Origin: Pseudomonadota bacterium
GTDB lineage: Bacteria; Pseudomonadota; Gammaproteobacteria; Pseudomonadales; Oleiphilaceae
Reading direction: 5' to 3'
Assembly: GCA_002747395.1 (NCBI GenBank)
Contig: PDPE01000034.1
Coordinates: 30,997-94,996, forward strand
DNA length: 64,000 nucleotides
Shown here: piece by piece, positions 44,967 through 54,462 of the stretch
Position numbering within the stretch: the stretch's first letter is position 1
Layout: every line of letters begins with the position of its first letter
Notes under the pieces: generated by a model
Told to the model about the DNA's origin: nothing
What the model saw: the letters and a program-made list of their open reading frames with translations, nothing else
The model's database searches: none
Position numbers and translations under genes: made by a program

Positions 44967-46064
44967 TTACGCACGAGCTCCTTCCCACAAAGACAAAATC
45001 TGTCCCGTGGACGGGTTCGACACATTATTCAGTACGTTGCGATATACCGCTTCGACCTGATCTGAACCGCTCGATTTTTCGACCCTGATCCAGTTGGATG
45101 TATGCGGAATAAAATCTGCCCAGGCGCGGCCGATGTTTGTCAGAAACCGTTCGCGACCCATATCCTGAATGCACGTTTGCGCAAAGCCCGGAGCGAAAAA
45201 AACCTCGGGGACGGCACCGGGCATCTCTTTTTTACTCACATCGTTGCGCTCATCCCAATGGGTTGCGCCTACCAGCAAGGATTTTTTCAGGGCATCGCCA
45301 AAATGCCGATGCACTCTGGCCAATACGTCACCACTGCCTGCCATATCCACAAAAGCCGAGGGAACAACAGGCAGCGTTTCAAGCTCTTCGTAGCTGATCA
45401 CCCTGTCGTAATAAGCCAATGAGACTACAAAGTCACGATTTGATGCACTGGTCAGACCGATCACTTCCAAATCACGTTTGGCGAGTAAACTGGCCAGACC
45501 GATAGCGGTTTTACTTGATGCGCTGGTCAGCAAAATGCAGTTTGCGCCAAAAAAATCACTTTTCGCGTGGAATACGTCAAGTAAAAAAGAGGTGGTGAAC
45601 AAGGGCCTGAACAAACTGATCAGGCCCTCGTTTTCCGGGCTATAAACGGGGTCTTTTGCAGTAAACGTGTATTGGTTGTAAATCGGCGAACGCGCTGCGC
45701 GATGGGACACAATATCCATAAAACCGTGATCGTTAACGTGTCCTGGCTCTACCAAAAGATGCGTGGACATAGGCAGATAGCCGTATAGTCTATCGCCCTC
45801 ACCAACGCCCTCCACTTTCGAAGACAGAACATCGGCAAAACCCCACACGGGAATTCTGCCAAAACCCTCGGGCGCGGGGAAAAAATCCCAGTAGGAAAAA
45901 GCATCGCCCAGCAGAGCATAGGTAATGTTATTGGCGGTAAAGGAAAAACTATCGACTTTTAACAGCGCTTGCCCGGGTGCGATATCAGCGATGCTATTGC
46001 GCTCAAATTGCACCCTGGTCAAATCACTTTTATCGACCATAAAATCCACGTTTTGTATACTCAT
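44967..46064 (-). CDS. DUF2855 family protein (MDR-like fold)
   Basis: The protein has 365 residues from the ATG at 46064, preceded by GGAGAGG. The pattern of an N-terminal GroES-like half (LLKVDSFSFTANNITYALLGD), then a Rossmann-type middle (CILLTSASSKTAIGLASLLA), matches DUF2855, a branch of the medium-chain dehydrogenase/reductase fold. Function is not established. It lies downstream of azlCD on the same strand with no clear pathway link. Confidence 0.8.
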   Translation of the reverse strand: MSIQNVDFMVDKSDLTRVQFERNSIADIAPGQALLKVDSFSFTANNITYALLGDAFSYWDFFPAPEGFGRIPVWGFADVLSSKVEGVGEGDRLYGYLPMSTHLLVEPGHVNDHGFMDIVSHRAARSPIYNQYTFTAKDPVYSPENEGLISLFRPLFTTSFLLDVFHAKSDFFGANCILLTSASSKTAIGLASLLAKRDLEVIGLTSASNRDFVVSLAYYDRVISYEELETLPVVPSAFVDMAGSGDVLARVHRHFGDALKKSLLVGATHWDERNDVSKKEMPGAVPEVFFAPGFAQTCIQDMGRERFLTNIGRAWADFIPHTSNWIRVEKSSGSDQVEAVYRNVLNNVSNPSTGQILSLWEGARA

Positions 46065-46153
46065 TTCCTCTCCTTCACTAATCAAGCTGTTGTTTGGCAC
46101 GCACACCGGCGGCGGCGCCTTTTATTCACTCCGGCACCCGATTCTGCTGCCGT

Positions 46154-46474
46154 TCACGCCTGCACCATCATCATATAACAAAGGGTTCCTGCGCCAATAC
46201 TGATCAACGGATTTTTTATGGTCAGATGCAAAACCGCCACAAGGGCCAGTGAAACAATCTCGGCTGCCAGCGAGGCGGGGCATGTAATCTCTACGTCCTT
46301 AAAACAGTAGATGACTAACAGCAACATGATTGCAGGGGGCAAATACGCCCCGAGAAATTCAATGGCCGGATGATTGCCCTTGTTGTTAAACAAAATAAAG
46401 GAAGTGGCTCTTGTCGCAAAGGTGGCACCGCCCATTACAGCGATAAAGGAAATCAGGTAGAAGGTGTCAGGCAT
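46154..46474 (-). CDS. azlD: AzlD family branched-chain amino acid export subunit
   Basis: The protein has 106 residues with three to four hydrophobic helices and the family start FYLISFIAVMGGATFATRAT. Role: small partner of AzlC in export of branched-chain amino acids or their analogues. It overlaps the azlC stop by eight bases and has an AAGGAAGT ribosome-binding site. Confidence 0.9.
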   Translation of the reverse strand: MPDTFYLISFIAVMGGATFATRATSFILFNNKGNHPAIEFLGAYLPPAIMLLLVIYCFKDVEITCPASLAAEIVSLALVAVLHLTIKNPLISIGAGTLCYMMMVQA

Positions 46475-47186
46475 CAGATTGTACTTCCTTTTTTCGATAG
46501 CCGAGAAGAAGGCACAGGGTAAGGGAGATAGATATCAATAACATATTATCTGTTTCAAACAGCGTTAACGACACCGTTGCCGCGATTGTTGCAATAACAA
46601 ACGGGAAGATTTTTCGGGTCACCTTGTATTGCTCTATTGCCAGCACCAGAAACAGCGCCGGTAATGTAAACTCCAACCCCCGGGTATTAAAGCTGGCCAG
46701 TGTTCCCAGCAATGCGCCCGATGTGCAGCCAACAACCCAATAGCTATGATTCAATCCGGTTACCCACAATTGATACCGATTTTGTTCGGCGACATTATCG
46801 AATGTGCGTGTTTGCGCTGACAGCAGGGAGTAAGTTTCATCTGTAAGGCCAAAAATCAGGTAAAACCTTTCCATACCTTTTGCCCGATAACGGGCAAGCA
46901 TCGACAAGCCATAAAACACATGGCGGGAATTAAGCAGCAGCGTGGTTACCGCCACCTCTAGCAGGCCCGCGTGGGCAGCCAGCAAACCAACCGCAAGAAA
47001 CTGGGCAGCACCCGCAAAAATAAACACACCCATGGCGGTTGCCCAGTACCAACCATAGCCCTGACTCTCAAGTAACAGGCCGAACGCCATGCCCATGGGC
47101 ACGTAACCGAACAGTACAGGGAGGGTATCGGTAACCGCATATTGCCGAATATGTTGCATGACTGTTTTTGACTTTTGTTTTCTCAT
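46467..47186 (-). CDS. azlC: AzlC family branched-chain amino acid exporter
   Basis: The protein has 239 residues from the ATG at 47186, preceded by CAGGAG; the frame extends nine codons upstream. Family segments are LPVLFGYVPMGMAFGLLLES, AGAAQFLAVGLLAAHAG and LLNSRHVFYGLSM. About five or more membrane helices are visible. With AzlD it forms the two-component permease. It follows the helicase gene on the same strand. Confidence 0.92.
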   Translation of the reverse strand: MRKQKSKTVMQHIRQYAVTDTLPVLFGYVPMGMAFGLLLESQGYGWYWATAMGVFIFAGAAQFLAVGLLAAHAGLLEVAVTTLLLNSRHVFYGLSMLARYRAKGMERFYLIFGLTDETYSLLSAQTRTFDNVAEQNRYQLWVTGLNHSYWVVGCTSGALLGTLASFNTRGLEFTLPALFLVLAIEQYKVTRKIFPFVIATIAATVSLTLFETDNMLLISISLTLCLLLGYRKKEVQSDA

Positions 47187-47209
47187 AAGCTCCTGTTTTT
47201 CAACATATT

Positions 47210-48478
47210 TCACCCAATTGTGATCACCTCGTTTGTTTTTGTTTTTGTTTTTGTCTTTGTTTTTGCCTTTGTCTTTCTTTTACCTTTTCGTGCCATTTTT
47301 CCGGATTTTTTGAGATTCTTCGGGCCGGTATAATGTGCTTCCAGCCCTTTTACCTTTCTTGGCTCAAAACGAATCTTGAGATAACGTTCAATACTGGACA
47401 TCAGGTTCCATTCCATTGAATTGACCAGGGTAACCACTGTGCCGCTCTGTCCTGCCCTCCCGGTTCGCCCGGCCCGGTGCACATGGTCATCTCCCGAAGG
47501 TGCAACGGTATGGTTGATCACCATATCAACATCATTGATATCCAGGCCACGCGCTGCAAGGTCAGTGGCGACCAGTACCTGAAACACTCCCTGCCTGAAT
47601 TTTTCCATCACCTTTTTACGACTGGATTGAGATACTTCCCCATGAATATATGCCGCTCTCAGTTTCTTGTAATTGAGCTTTGAGCAGACCTGTTGCACCT
47701 GGGCGCGAGTATTGCAGAACACAAATACCCGGTTAGCCGCTTCTTCTTCCACAAGGGCTGCGATCAAAGCCACTTTGTGTTTATCATCATCGGCCAGAAC
47801 CCGTTGTTGACGAAGCTGGCTATGCCCGTGAAATCGGGTATCCACCCTGATCCTTGCCGGGTCACGCAACAGGTCGGCAATTCTGCTGACATCCCTGTTT
47901 TTCAATGTGGCAGAAAACAGCCAGGTTTGCCGGTCAGGGTTGCACTCACCCGCTATGGTCTGCATCGCATCCACAAAGCCCATATCCAGCATTCGGTCGG
48001 CTTCGTCCACTACCAGCACGTCCAGTTGGCTGAAATCCACATAATCATCTTCGATATACTCCAGCAACCGTCCGGGGGTGGCAATCAACACCTGGGGAAT
48101 GCGACGTACCGCTGTCAGTTGCCGTTTGAAATCCTCACCACCAATGACCAGAGCACAGTGGAATTCGGTAAACGCCGCCATTTGGTCAAAGGCGCGTTTG
48201 ATTTGGCTCGCCAACTCGCGTGTCGGTGCCACAATCAAAGCGCGTATAAACTGGACAGAGCGGGGTTGGTTCAGGAAACACTGTAGCATTGACAACACAA
48301 ATGCCGCCGTTTTTCCACTGCCGGTTTTCGCTGAAACCAGCAAGTCCTTTCCAGCCAGCGCCTGGGGAATGACCCTGGCCTGAACTTCCGTGGCCGTATC
48401 AAAACCCTGCTCGGCCAGCGCTTTTAGCAGTCGCTCATCCAGCGCCAGCTCTTCCAAAGCCAGGCTTGTCTGCTCCAT
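47210..48478 (-). CDS. DEAD-box ATP-dependent RNA helicase (RhlE/SrmB-like)
   Basis: The protein has 422 residues from the ATG at 48478, preceded by GGGAGA; an upstream in-frame ATG at 48520 overlaps the DUF3010 gene. All core motifs are present: AKTGSGKT, PTRELA, TPGR, DEAD, SAT and HRAGRTGRAG. The C-terminal tail is basic and low-complexity (alternating Lys-Thr), encoded by a T/G-rich microsatellite. Role: RNA remodelling, for example ribosome assembly or cold adaptation. The exact subfamily is unsure. Confidence 0.9.
   Translation of the reverse strand: MEQTSLALEELALDERLLKALAEQGFDTATEVQARVIPQALAGKDLLVSAKTGSGKTAAFVLSMLQCFLNQPRSVQFIRALIVAPTRELASQIKRAFDQMAAFTEFHCALVIGGEDFKRQLTAVRRIPQVLIATPGRLLEYIEDDYVDFSQLDVLVVDEADRMLDMGFVDAMQTIAGECNPDRQTWLFSATLKNRDVSRIADLLRDPARIRVDTRFHGHSQLRQQRVLADDDKHKVALIAALVEEEAANRVFVFCNTRAQVQQVCSKLNYKKLRAAYIHGEVSQSSRKKVMEKFRQGVFQVLVATDLAARGLDINDVDMVINHTVAPSGDDHVHRAGRTGRAGQSGTVVTLVNSMEWNLMSSIERYLKIRFEPRKVKGLEAHYTGPKNLKKSGKMARKGKRKTKAKTKTKTKTKTNEVITIG
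47228..47280 (-). repeat. Microsatellite encoding the Lys-Thr tail of the helicase
   Basis: A run of near-perfect 6-base units (TTTTTG and TTTGCC/TTTGTC variants on the plus strand) gives KTKTKT on the coding strand. Slippage would lengthen or shorten the basic tail without a frameshift. Confidence 0.85.
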
Positions 48479-48495
48479 TCTCCCGGCGTTCTCGC

Positions 48496-48924
48496 TCACC
48501 CCGTCGCTCCGGTCAGGCACGCATAGGCCGTCATAAATGCGTTTTCCTGGAATGATTTCAGGCCCGTTTCATCGAATCGAATCATCAACGGGTTTTTCTT
48601 CAATGCTTCTTTTACTGCATTCGGCGACATCAGCTCGACTTCGACACCTTCTGCCAATTGCAAAGCCGCTTCTATCTTGAAGCCCAGGGCGCCACCGGCG
48701 AATTTTCCTTTAGTCGCTCGCTCCCGAATCACAACCTTGTCAACCTGATAGTCTTCCATCAGTTTGATAAAGGCAAATTGCAGTGCTTTGAGGTCTTCTG
48801 CGCTATTCTGATTCAGAGTCAAACGACGAGCCCGGCAATCAGGAATGGTAACCAGACCTTTGGTATCCTCCAATAAACAGATGATCGCTTCGTTGCTTTT
48901 TATTTCCACACCGCATAGTTTCAT
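48496..48924 (-). CDS. DUF3010 family protein
   Basis: The protein has 142 residues from the ATG at 48924; a GTG at 48936 would add four. Family pattern: MKLCGVEIKSNEAIICLLED, VIRERATKGKFAGGALGFK and LMSPNAVKEALKKNP. The fold resembles RNase H/RuvC-type nuclease-like proteins (the family is small and uncharacterised), which is a structural guess only. It precedes the helicase by 17 bases, so co-transcription is likely. Confidence 0.85.
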   Translation of the reverse strand: MKLCGVEIKSNEAIICLLEDTKGLVTIPDCRARRLTLNQNSAEDLKALQFAFIKLMEDYQVDKVVIRERATKGKFAGGALGFKIEAALQLAEGVEVELMSPNAVKEALKKNPLMIRFDETGLKSFQENAFMTAYACLTGATG

Positions 48925-49165
48925 ATTCGTATTCACTCGTGCTGTTTCAGGTTCGCGCCTGTTGGCTGTGCATAGTGTAACTCAAAAGGCTTTCGCCAGG
49001 TTAACCCCCCTGCTAACCTTGACCATTACCCACTATCCCGGCATTAAATAGAGTTTTTACACTAAATAAATAGAGTAATTATTCCAATTGGTTTATTATG
49101 CCGCCATAATCCACCCAGAAGAGAACTCAATCAGGCTTCAGGCCAAGCGTTTAAAAGGGATCATT

Positions 49166-50926
49166 ATGACTACCAAGGCAACAGAAACACTCGGAACAGC
49201 AAGAAAAAAGACCACCAGAACCACTCGCAAAACTGCCACTCCCCGTCAAAAACAGCCTGCCACCAAAAAGTCTCACCCTGACACTATCGTAGCGATCAAC
49301 CCGGCTACGGGTGAGAAAATCGGAGAAGTCGCCTGTACTCCGATGGAAACCTTCCCGGACTTGATGATAAACGCCAGAAAAGCCCAGGAGTATTGGGGGG
49401 ACACTACCTTCGAGGAACGACGCGAGCATATACTGAGGATTCAGAAATATCTGATAGAAAACGCGGAGCGGATTTCACGGGTTATTTCCCAGGACAACGG
49501 AAAAACCATTCCCGATGCCTACCAGACAGAAGTGATGCCGTCCATCCTGGCCACTGACTGGTACGCCAGAAAAGCCAAAAAAATCCTGAAAAAGAAACGC
49601 CTGACCGTCTCCAGTGTGCTTGCAGCCAACAAGCAGACCACGATGCACCGATTGCCACTCGGCGTGGTTGCCGTAGTCAGCCCCTGGAATTACCCCTGGA
49701 CTATCCCGTTTAGCGAGATTCTGATGGGACTGATGGCTGGCAATGCGATCGTATTCAAAACGGCAAGAGAAACCATAATGGTGGGCAAGGAAATTGAGAA
49801 GGCAATTCAGGCCGCCAATTTGCCCTATGGATTGTTTACCCATGTTGTTGGCGACTCCTCAGAAATCACCAACGCCCTGTTCGACAACGGGATCAACAAA
49901 ATCTTTTTCACCGGCAGTGTGCGCGTAGGCAAGATGCTGATGAAGCAGGCGTCCGAAACCCTGACACCGGTTTCTCTTGAACTGGGCGGAAACGATGCCG
50001 CCATCGTACTGGAAGACGCACATCTGGAAAGAGCCGCTCACGGTATCGTATGGGGTGGATTCCAAAACAACGGGCAAACCTGTGCGGGCGTGGAACGGGT
50101 CTATGTTCACGAATCCGTTGCCGATGAATTTCTGCGCCTGGTAAAAGAGCATGTGGAAGAACTCAGACATGGTGTCGAGCGTGGCAATTTTGATGTGGAT
50201 ATTGGTGCAGTCACCACAACACGCCAGATGGAGACGATTCGAACGCATGTAGACGAAGCACTGGAACAGGGCGCCAAAATCCTGGTGCAGTCAAGAATAA
50301 CCGACAAGGCCTCCGACCAGTTCTACCCGGCAACCGTACTGACTAACGTCGATCACTCCATGAAGGTAATGAATGAAGAAACATTTGGCCCGGTTATTGG
50401 CGTAATGACGTTCAAGACAGAGGAAGAAGCGTTGGCATTGGCCAATGATTCGGATCTGGGTTTGACATCCAGTATTTGGACAATGAACCAGAGCAGGGGT
50501 AAAAAACTGGCACTCAAGATTGAAGCAGGTATTACAACAATTAATGACCACGTGGTCACTCATGGCCTGCCGGAAATCCCCTGGACAGGTTGGAAAAACA
50601 GCGGAATTGGCGGAACTCATTCCCATGTTGGACTGGAGGCAATGACTCAAATCAAGGTGGTCAATAACGACCTTGTGCCCCATATCGAGAAAAACCTCTG
50701 GTGGTTCCCTCATCAAAAGACCACTTTCGATGCCTTGCTGAGAACACCCACCATACTCTTCGGCAATATGAAAGACGCAACAGATACCATCAAAACACTG
50801 CTGCCCGAACTGATTACCGATCCGACAATCAACGAGAAGCTGCAGTTTGTTGCCGTTCGCGCACGATTGAGACTCAAGAGGAAAATCATGCACCAGATAG
50901 AAAAGCGCTTTGGTGAAAACAAGTAG
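49166..50926 (+). CDS. Aldehyde dehydrogenase with polybasic N-terminal extension
   Basis: The protein has 586 residues from the ATG at 49166. The catalytic core starts near residue 40 (INPATGEKIGEV). It contains SPWNYPWTIPF, the general-base Glu in LELGGNDA, and the nucleophile in NNGQTCAGVERV. The first 38 residues are Lys/Arg/Thr-rich (ARKKTTRTTRKTATPRQKQ), reminiscent of histone-like or phasin tails, and not usual for the family. A C-terminal extension of about 80 residues (LLPELITDPTINEKLQF) is also present. Role: NAD(P)-dependent oxidation of an aldehyde. Substrate is unknown. Confidence 0.88.
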   Translation: MTTKATETLGTARKKTTRTTRKTATPRQKQPATKKSHPDTIVAINPATGEKIGEVACTPMETFPDLMINARKAQEYWGDTTFEERREHILRIQKYLIENAERISRVISQDNGKTIPDAYQTEVMPSILATDWYARKAKKILKKKRLTVSSVLAANKQTTMHRLPLGVVAVVSPWNYPWTIPFSEILMGLMAGNAIVFKTARETIMVGKEIEKAIQAANLPYGLFTHVVGDSSEITNALFDNGINKIFFTGSVRVGKMLMKQASETLTPVSLELGGNDAAIVLEDAHLERAAHGIVWGGFQNNGQTCAGVERVYVHESVADEFLRLVKEHVEELRHGVERGNFDVDIGAVTTTRQMETIRTHVDEALEQGAKILVQSRITDKASDQFYPATVLTNVDHSMKVMNEETFGPVIGVMTFKTEEEALALANDSDLGLTSSIWTMNQSRGKKLALKIEAGITTINDHVVTHGLPEIPWTGWKNSGIGGTHSHVGLEAMTQIKVVNNDLVPHIEKNLWWFPHQKTTFDALLRTPTILFGNMKDATDTIKTLLPELITDPTINEKLQFVAVRARLRLKRKIMHQIEKRFGENK

Positions 50927-50965
50927 GTAACACGCCAGGCAACAAATCACCCAAATAGCCCAAAT

Positions 50966-50997
50966 AACAAAGAAACAAAGAAACAAAGAAACAAACC
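50966..50997. repeat. Short A-rich tandem repeat after the aldehyde dehydrogenase gene
   Basis: The 8-base unit ACAAAGAA occurs about three and a half times. It is a simple repeat in the gap before the next gene. Confidence 0.8.
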
Positions 50998-51078
50998 GTC
51001 ATATAACCATCACCTTGCAACCGGTAAATGCCAGTCAACCTCGCCTTTACCGGTTGTTCGATCAAAACATCCACCAAC

Positions 51079-51543
51079 ATGGCAAACAACGTACCCGCTG
51101 CAATCAACCTTTCGGAAGTCAGCCTTTCGGAAATCAATCTTTCCTGGTTATTGGTAACAGCAGCTATTGCCCTGATTATCTCTCTTGTCGAAGCCTGGAT
51201 CGCCACTTTCATTGTGTATGGGAAGGTTGCGATACTGAAAAAATGTTTTCCCGCCCCTCATAACCTGATTCGTTCCCACGTCGATTACACTATCATGGCT
51301 GCCCTGACGGGTTTTACCTACTTTGCCCTGATTCACCTGTCGATTGACTTGCCCAAAAGCATCATCGTGCTGCTCTGTGCGGGCACAATATATAACCCTT
51401 TGGGGTTTCTGGTTAAAGCTGTCAAGCCTGATGCCGGCCACAGTGACAGCTTTATCGGAAAAATAGCGGTTTACGCCGGTTTTTTACCCTCAACCATCGG
51501 CTTTGGCTACAGTATGATTGCAATTATCGTCGCACTTGTGTAA
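51079..51543 (+). CDS. Predicted membrane protein, function unknown
   Basis: The protein has 154 residues from the ATG at 51079. Four hydrophobic segments are visible: WLLVTAAIALIISLVEAW, MAALTGFTYFALIHL, IIVLLCAGTIYNPLGFL and IAVYAGFLPSTIGFGYS. The N-terminus contains three near-copies of a 15-bp unit (51104-51147) giving NLSEVSLSEINLS. I recognise no family. It lies between the aldehyde dehydrogenase and formylglutathione hydrolase genes, with an aldehyde-metabolism link only by position. Confidence 0.55.
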   Translation: MANNVPAAINLSEVSLSEINLSWLLVTAAIALIISLVEAWIATFIVYGKVAILKKCFPAPHNLIRSHVDYTIMAALTGFTYFALIHLSIDLPKSIIVLLCAGTIYNPLGFLVKAVKPDAGHSDSFIGKIAVYAGFLPSTIGFGYSMIAIIVALV

Positions 51544-51652
51544 ACCTTCGGGTTTGCAGGGTGCAGGCCGATAGCAAGCCCGTATTCCCGAATCAGGGAT
51601 AAAGACGGTATTACCGGAATCAAGGCAAACTCAAACCAGGGCGGAGAACTCA

Positions 51653-52504
51653 ATGAGCATATCGTTATTACAGCAAAACCGTTGCCATGGAGGATATTGG
51701 AAGCAATTTTGTCACACCTCTTCGGCGTGCCAATGTGATATGACATTTTCGATTTACCTTCCGGAAATTGCCGAATCGTCGCATAACCCTCTCCCGGCAC
51801 TTTTCTGGCTTTCGGGATTAACCTGTACTGACCGGAATTTCGTGGAAAAAGCGCATGTCGAGGCTCGGGCCAATGAACTGGGTATGATTATCGTGGCACC
51901 GGACACCAGCCCCCGCGGTGTCAATATAAAAGGAGAGGATGACAGCTATGATTTCGGATCCGGTGCAGGTTTTTACCTGGATGCGACCGAATCCCCCTGG
52001 GCTGAAAACTATCGTATGTATAGTTATATTTCGGTTGAGCTTTATGACCTGATTCTGTCCGGGTTTCCCGTTGATCCACAGCGCATGGGCATTTTCGGTC
52101 ACTCTATGGGAGGGCATGGCGCTTTGACACTGGCGTTGAAACACCCGGAAAAATTCCGCTCGGTCTCTGCTTTTGCACCTGTCTGCTCGCCCTCTGATTG
52201 CCCCTGGGGACAAAAGGCACTGACCGGCTACCTGGGTTCAGATAGACAAAGCTGGCGTCAATACGATACCTGTTCACTGATTAAAGCGGGCAACACTGTC
52301 GCATCCATACTCGTTGATCAAGGCATGCAGGACCAGTTTCTCAAAGAACAGCTCAATCCGGAAAAACTGGAATCACTATGCAAGGACAAAAAGATACCGG
52401 TCACAATTAACCGGAGACAGGGCTATGATCACAGCTACTTTTTTATCAGCAGTTTTATCGGAGATCATTTAAGCTACCACCATAAAAACCTCGATTCCAA
52501 CTAA
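51653..52504 (+). CDS. frmB: S-formylglutathione hydrolase
   Basis: The protein has 283 residues, the normal length. It is an alpha/beta-hydrolase with the nucleophile Ser151 in GHSMGGHGAL, the entry motif LSGLTCTDRNF and the catalytic His in GYDHSYFF. Role: final step of glutathione-dependent formaldehyde detoxification, releasing formate. The usual partner, adhC/frmA, is not adjacent. A GGAG ribosome-binding site precedes the ATG. Confidence 0.94.
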   Translation: MSISLLQQNRCHGGYWKQFCHTSSACQCDMTFSIYLPEIAESSHNPLPALFWLSGLTCTDRNFVEKAHVEARANELGMIIVAPDTSPRGVNIKGEDDSYDFGSGAGFYLDATESPWAENYRMYSYISVELYDLILSGFPVDPQRMGIFGHSMGGHGALTLALKHPEKFRSVSAFAPVCSPSDCPWGQKALTGYLGSDRQSWRQYDTCSLIKAGNTVASILVDQGMQDQFLKEQLNPEKLESLCKDKKIPVTINRRQGYDHSYFFISSFIGDHLSYHHKNLDSN

Positions 52505-52602
52505 ACCACGAAATCGTCCCGGAAGATAACTCAACGGGGCATGCTGTTTTTTGAAACCGGTGAACCCGGGACAAACCAAACCGACCGGAGCATGGGCAAC
52601 CA

Positions 52603-54462
52603 ATGCAAACTGAATTACTGGACATTCGAACCTTTCTTTCTGATGTTGCTCCATTCAGGGAGTTACCCGACGCCGAGCTTGAAGCCGTGGTGCAGGATAT
52701 AGAAATCACCTATTTCAAGGCGGGTACAAGAGTCATTGAATACGGCCAGGAGATTCACGACCTTTTCATCGTTCGCAGCGGTTCAGTTGAGGTTTTTCGC
52801 AGAACGGGCGAGTTGTACAACCGGCTGGAGAAAGGCGAGATTTTTGGTCAAATCGGGCTGCTGATGAACAATCTGGTCAAATTCCCCGTGCATACTCTGG
52901 AAGATACCCTGCTTTATTGTGTTCCCGAGAAGCGCTTCAAATCACTGATGCGGGAATATGATTTTTTTTCCGACTTCATGGAAGTTGAGGATGTCAGCCG
53001 ATTGCGCCAGGCAGTTTCTTCGGCAGAAGAATCAAGCAAAATGACTTCGGTTCGCCTGGACAAACTCCACTTGCGCCCCCCGCTGGTGGTTTCGGGCACT
53101 ATCAGCATTTCTGAAGCAGCAGCAGAAATGGCAGAGCACCAGGTATCTGCCTTGTTGGTAAATCAGGGTGATGACGAGGAAGAATTCCGCATTGTCACCC
53201 AGGCAGACTTATGCACAAAAGCCCTGGCAACCGGCCTGAGCCCGGACTTGCCCATTGACCAAATACTGTCGGATTCGGTTGTATCACTGGATCACAAGGC
53301 CTACATTTATGATGCGGTCTTGATGATGCTGAGACATCAGTCCCACCACATTCCCGTTGTTGCCAAAGGGCGAGCCATCGCCATGGTGGAAATGACTGAT
53401 TTATTGCAGTTCGAGTCACAAAACAGCCTTTTGCTGGTCAACAGCATTTTCCAGCAAACCACGGTGGAAGAACTGGCGGAATTGTCCGGTCAGGTAAAGA
53501 CCTGTTTTGTTCGCCTGGTGCATGAAGATGCCAACTCTCACATGATCGGCAGTGCCATGTCGGTTATTGGCTGCAGTTTCAAACAAAGGCTTCTGGAACT
53601 GGCCGAGCAGCAACTTGGGCCTGCCCCTGTTCCCTATTGCTTTCTGGCTCTGGGTTCAATGGCAAGGGATGAGCAACTTATCATCACCGACCAGGACAAC
53701 GCACTGATTCTCGATGAGCGCTACCGGGAAGAGATACACGGAGACTACTTTCGTGAGCTGTCCGGGTTTGTATGTGACGGCCTGAACCTCTGTGGTTACC
53801 CCTATTGTCAAGGTCTGGTCATGGCGACCAACCCAAAATGGAGGTTGACCCGTTCACAGTGGCGACAAACCTTCTCGGACTGGATCGAAAACCCGGATCC
53901 CCAGGCGCTGCTCAATTGTTCAATTTTCTTCGATCTGCACGGCGTGGCAGGAAAAACTCGCTGGGCCGAGGAGCTGAACTCCTTTGTGGTGCAAAAAGCC
54001 AAAAACAACAAGCGGTTTCTGGCCTGCCTGGCCAGAAACGCCCTGAAGCGAACACCGCCTCTGGGTTTCTTTAAAACCTTTGTAATGGAAAAAGATGGCA
54101 AACACAATAATTCGGTCAATCTGAAGCGGCGGGGAACCGCTCCTTTGGCAGACCTGATTCGGGTGCATGCACTGGCATCCGGTTCCCGCTCCAGAAATTC
54201 ATTTGAGCGCCTGGACGATGTGATCGAAAACCGGATTCTGCCAGACGGAAAAGGGCCGGATATCCGGGATGCGATGGAGCTGATATCCATGGTCAGGATT
54301 CGTCATCAGGCAAAGGATATCGAAGATGGCATCACCCCCGACAATAACATCGAACCGGAGCATTTGTCTTCTTTCGAGAGACGCCATTTGAAGGATGCGT
54401 TTCAAGTGCTAAGCCAGGCCCAGAACTTTCTCAAATACAGATACCACTCGAGTGCACCATGA
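52603..54462 (+). CDS. cNMP-binding / CBS pair / DUF294 nucleotidyltransferase-like protein
   Basis: The protein has 619 residues. Domains in order: a cyclic-nucleotide-binding-like fold (about 10-130; IEYGQEIHDLFIVRSGSVEV), a CBS pair (about 155-275), and a DUF294 putative nucleotidyltransferase domain with GSMARDEQLIITDQDNALI (351 onward), a GlnD-like Mg-binding pattern, then a helical DUF294_C region. Family members are inferred signal-transducing nucleotidyltransferases of unknown substrate. Its stop overlaps the start of the exonuclease gene (ATGA), a pairing common in gammaproteobacteria. Confidence 0.85.
   Translation: MQTELLDIRTFLSDVAPFRELPDAELEAVVQDIEITYFKAGTRVIEYGQEIHDLFIVRSGSVEVFRRTGELYNRLEKGEIFGQIGLLMNNLVKFPVHTLEDTLLYCVPEKRFKSLMREYDFFSDFMEVEDVSRLRQAVSSAEESSKMTSVRLDKLHLRPPLVVSGTISISEAAAEMAEHQVSALLVNQGDDEEEFRIVTQADLCTKALATGLSPDLPIDQILSDSVVSLDHKAYIYDAVLMMLRHQSHHIPVVAKGRAIAMVEMTDLLQFESQNSLLLVNSIFQQTTVEELAELSGQVKTCFVRLVHEDANSHMIGSAMSVIGCSFKQRLLELAEQQLGPAPVPYCFLALGSMARDEQLIITDQDNALILDERYREEIHGDYFRELSGFVCDGLNLCGYPYCQGLVMATNPKWRLTRSQWRQTFSDWIENPDPQALLNCSIFFDLHGVAGKTRWAEELNSFVVQKAKNNKRFLACLARNALKRTPPLGFFKTFVMEKDGKHNNSVNLKRRGTAPLADLIRVHALASGSRSRNSFERLDDVIENRILPDGKGPDIRDAMELISMVRIRHQAKDIEDGITPDNNIEPEHLSSFERRHLKDAFQVLSQAQNFLKYRYHSSAP

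Noticed and set aside
50291..50986. 231-residue minus-strand frame
   Set aside because: It lies opposite the aldehyde dehydrogenase and extends into a simple repeat. It is a shadow frame.
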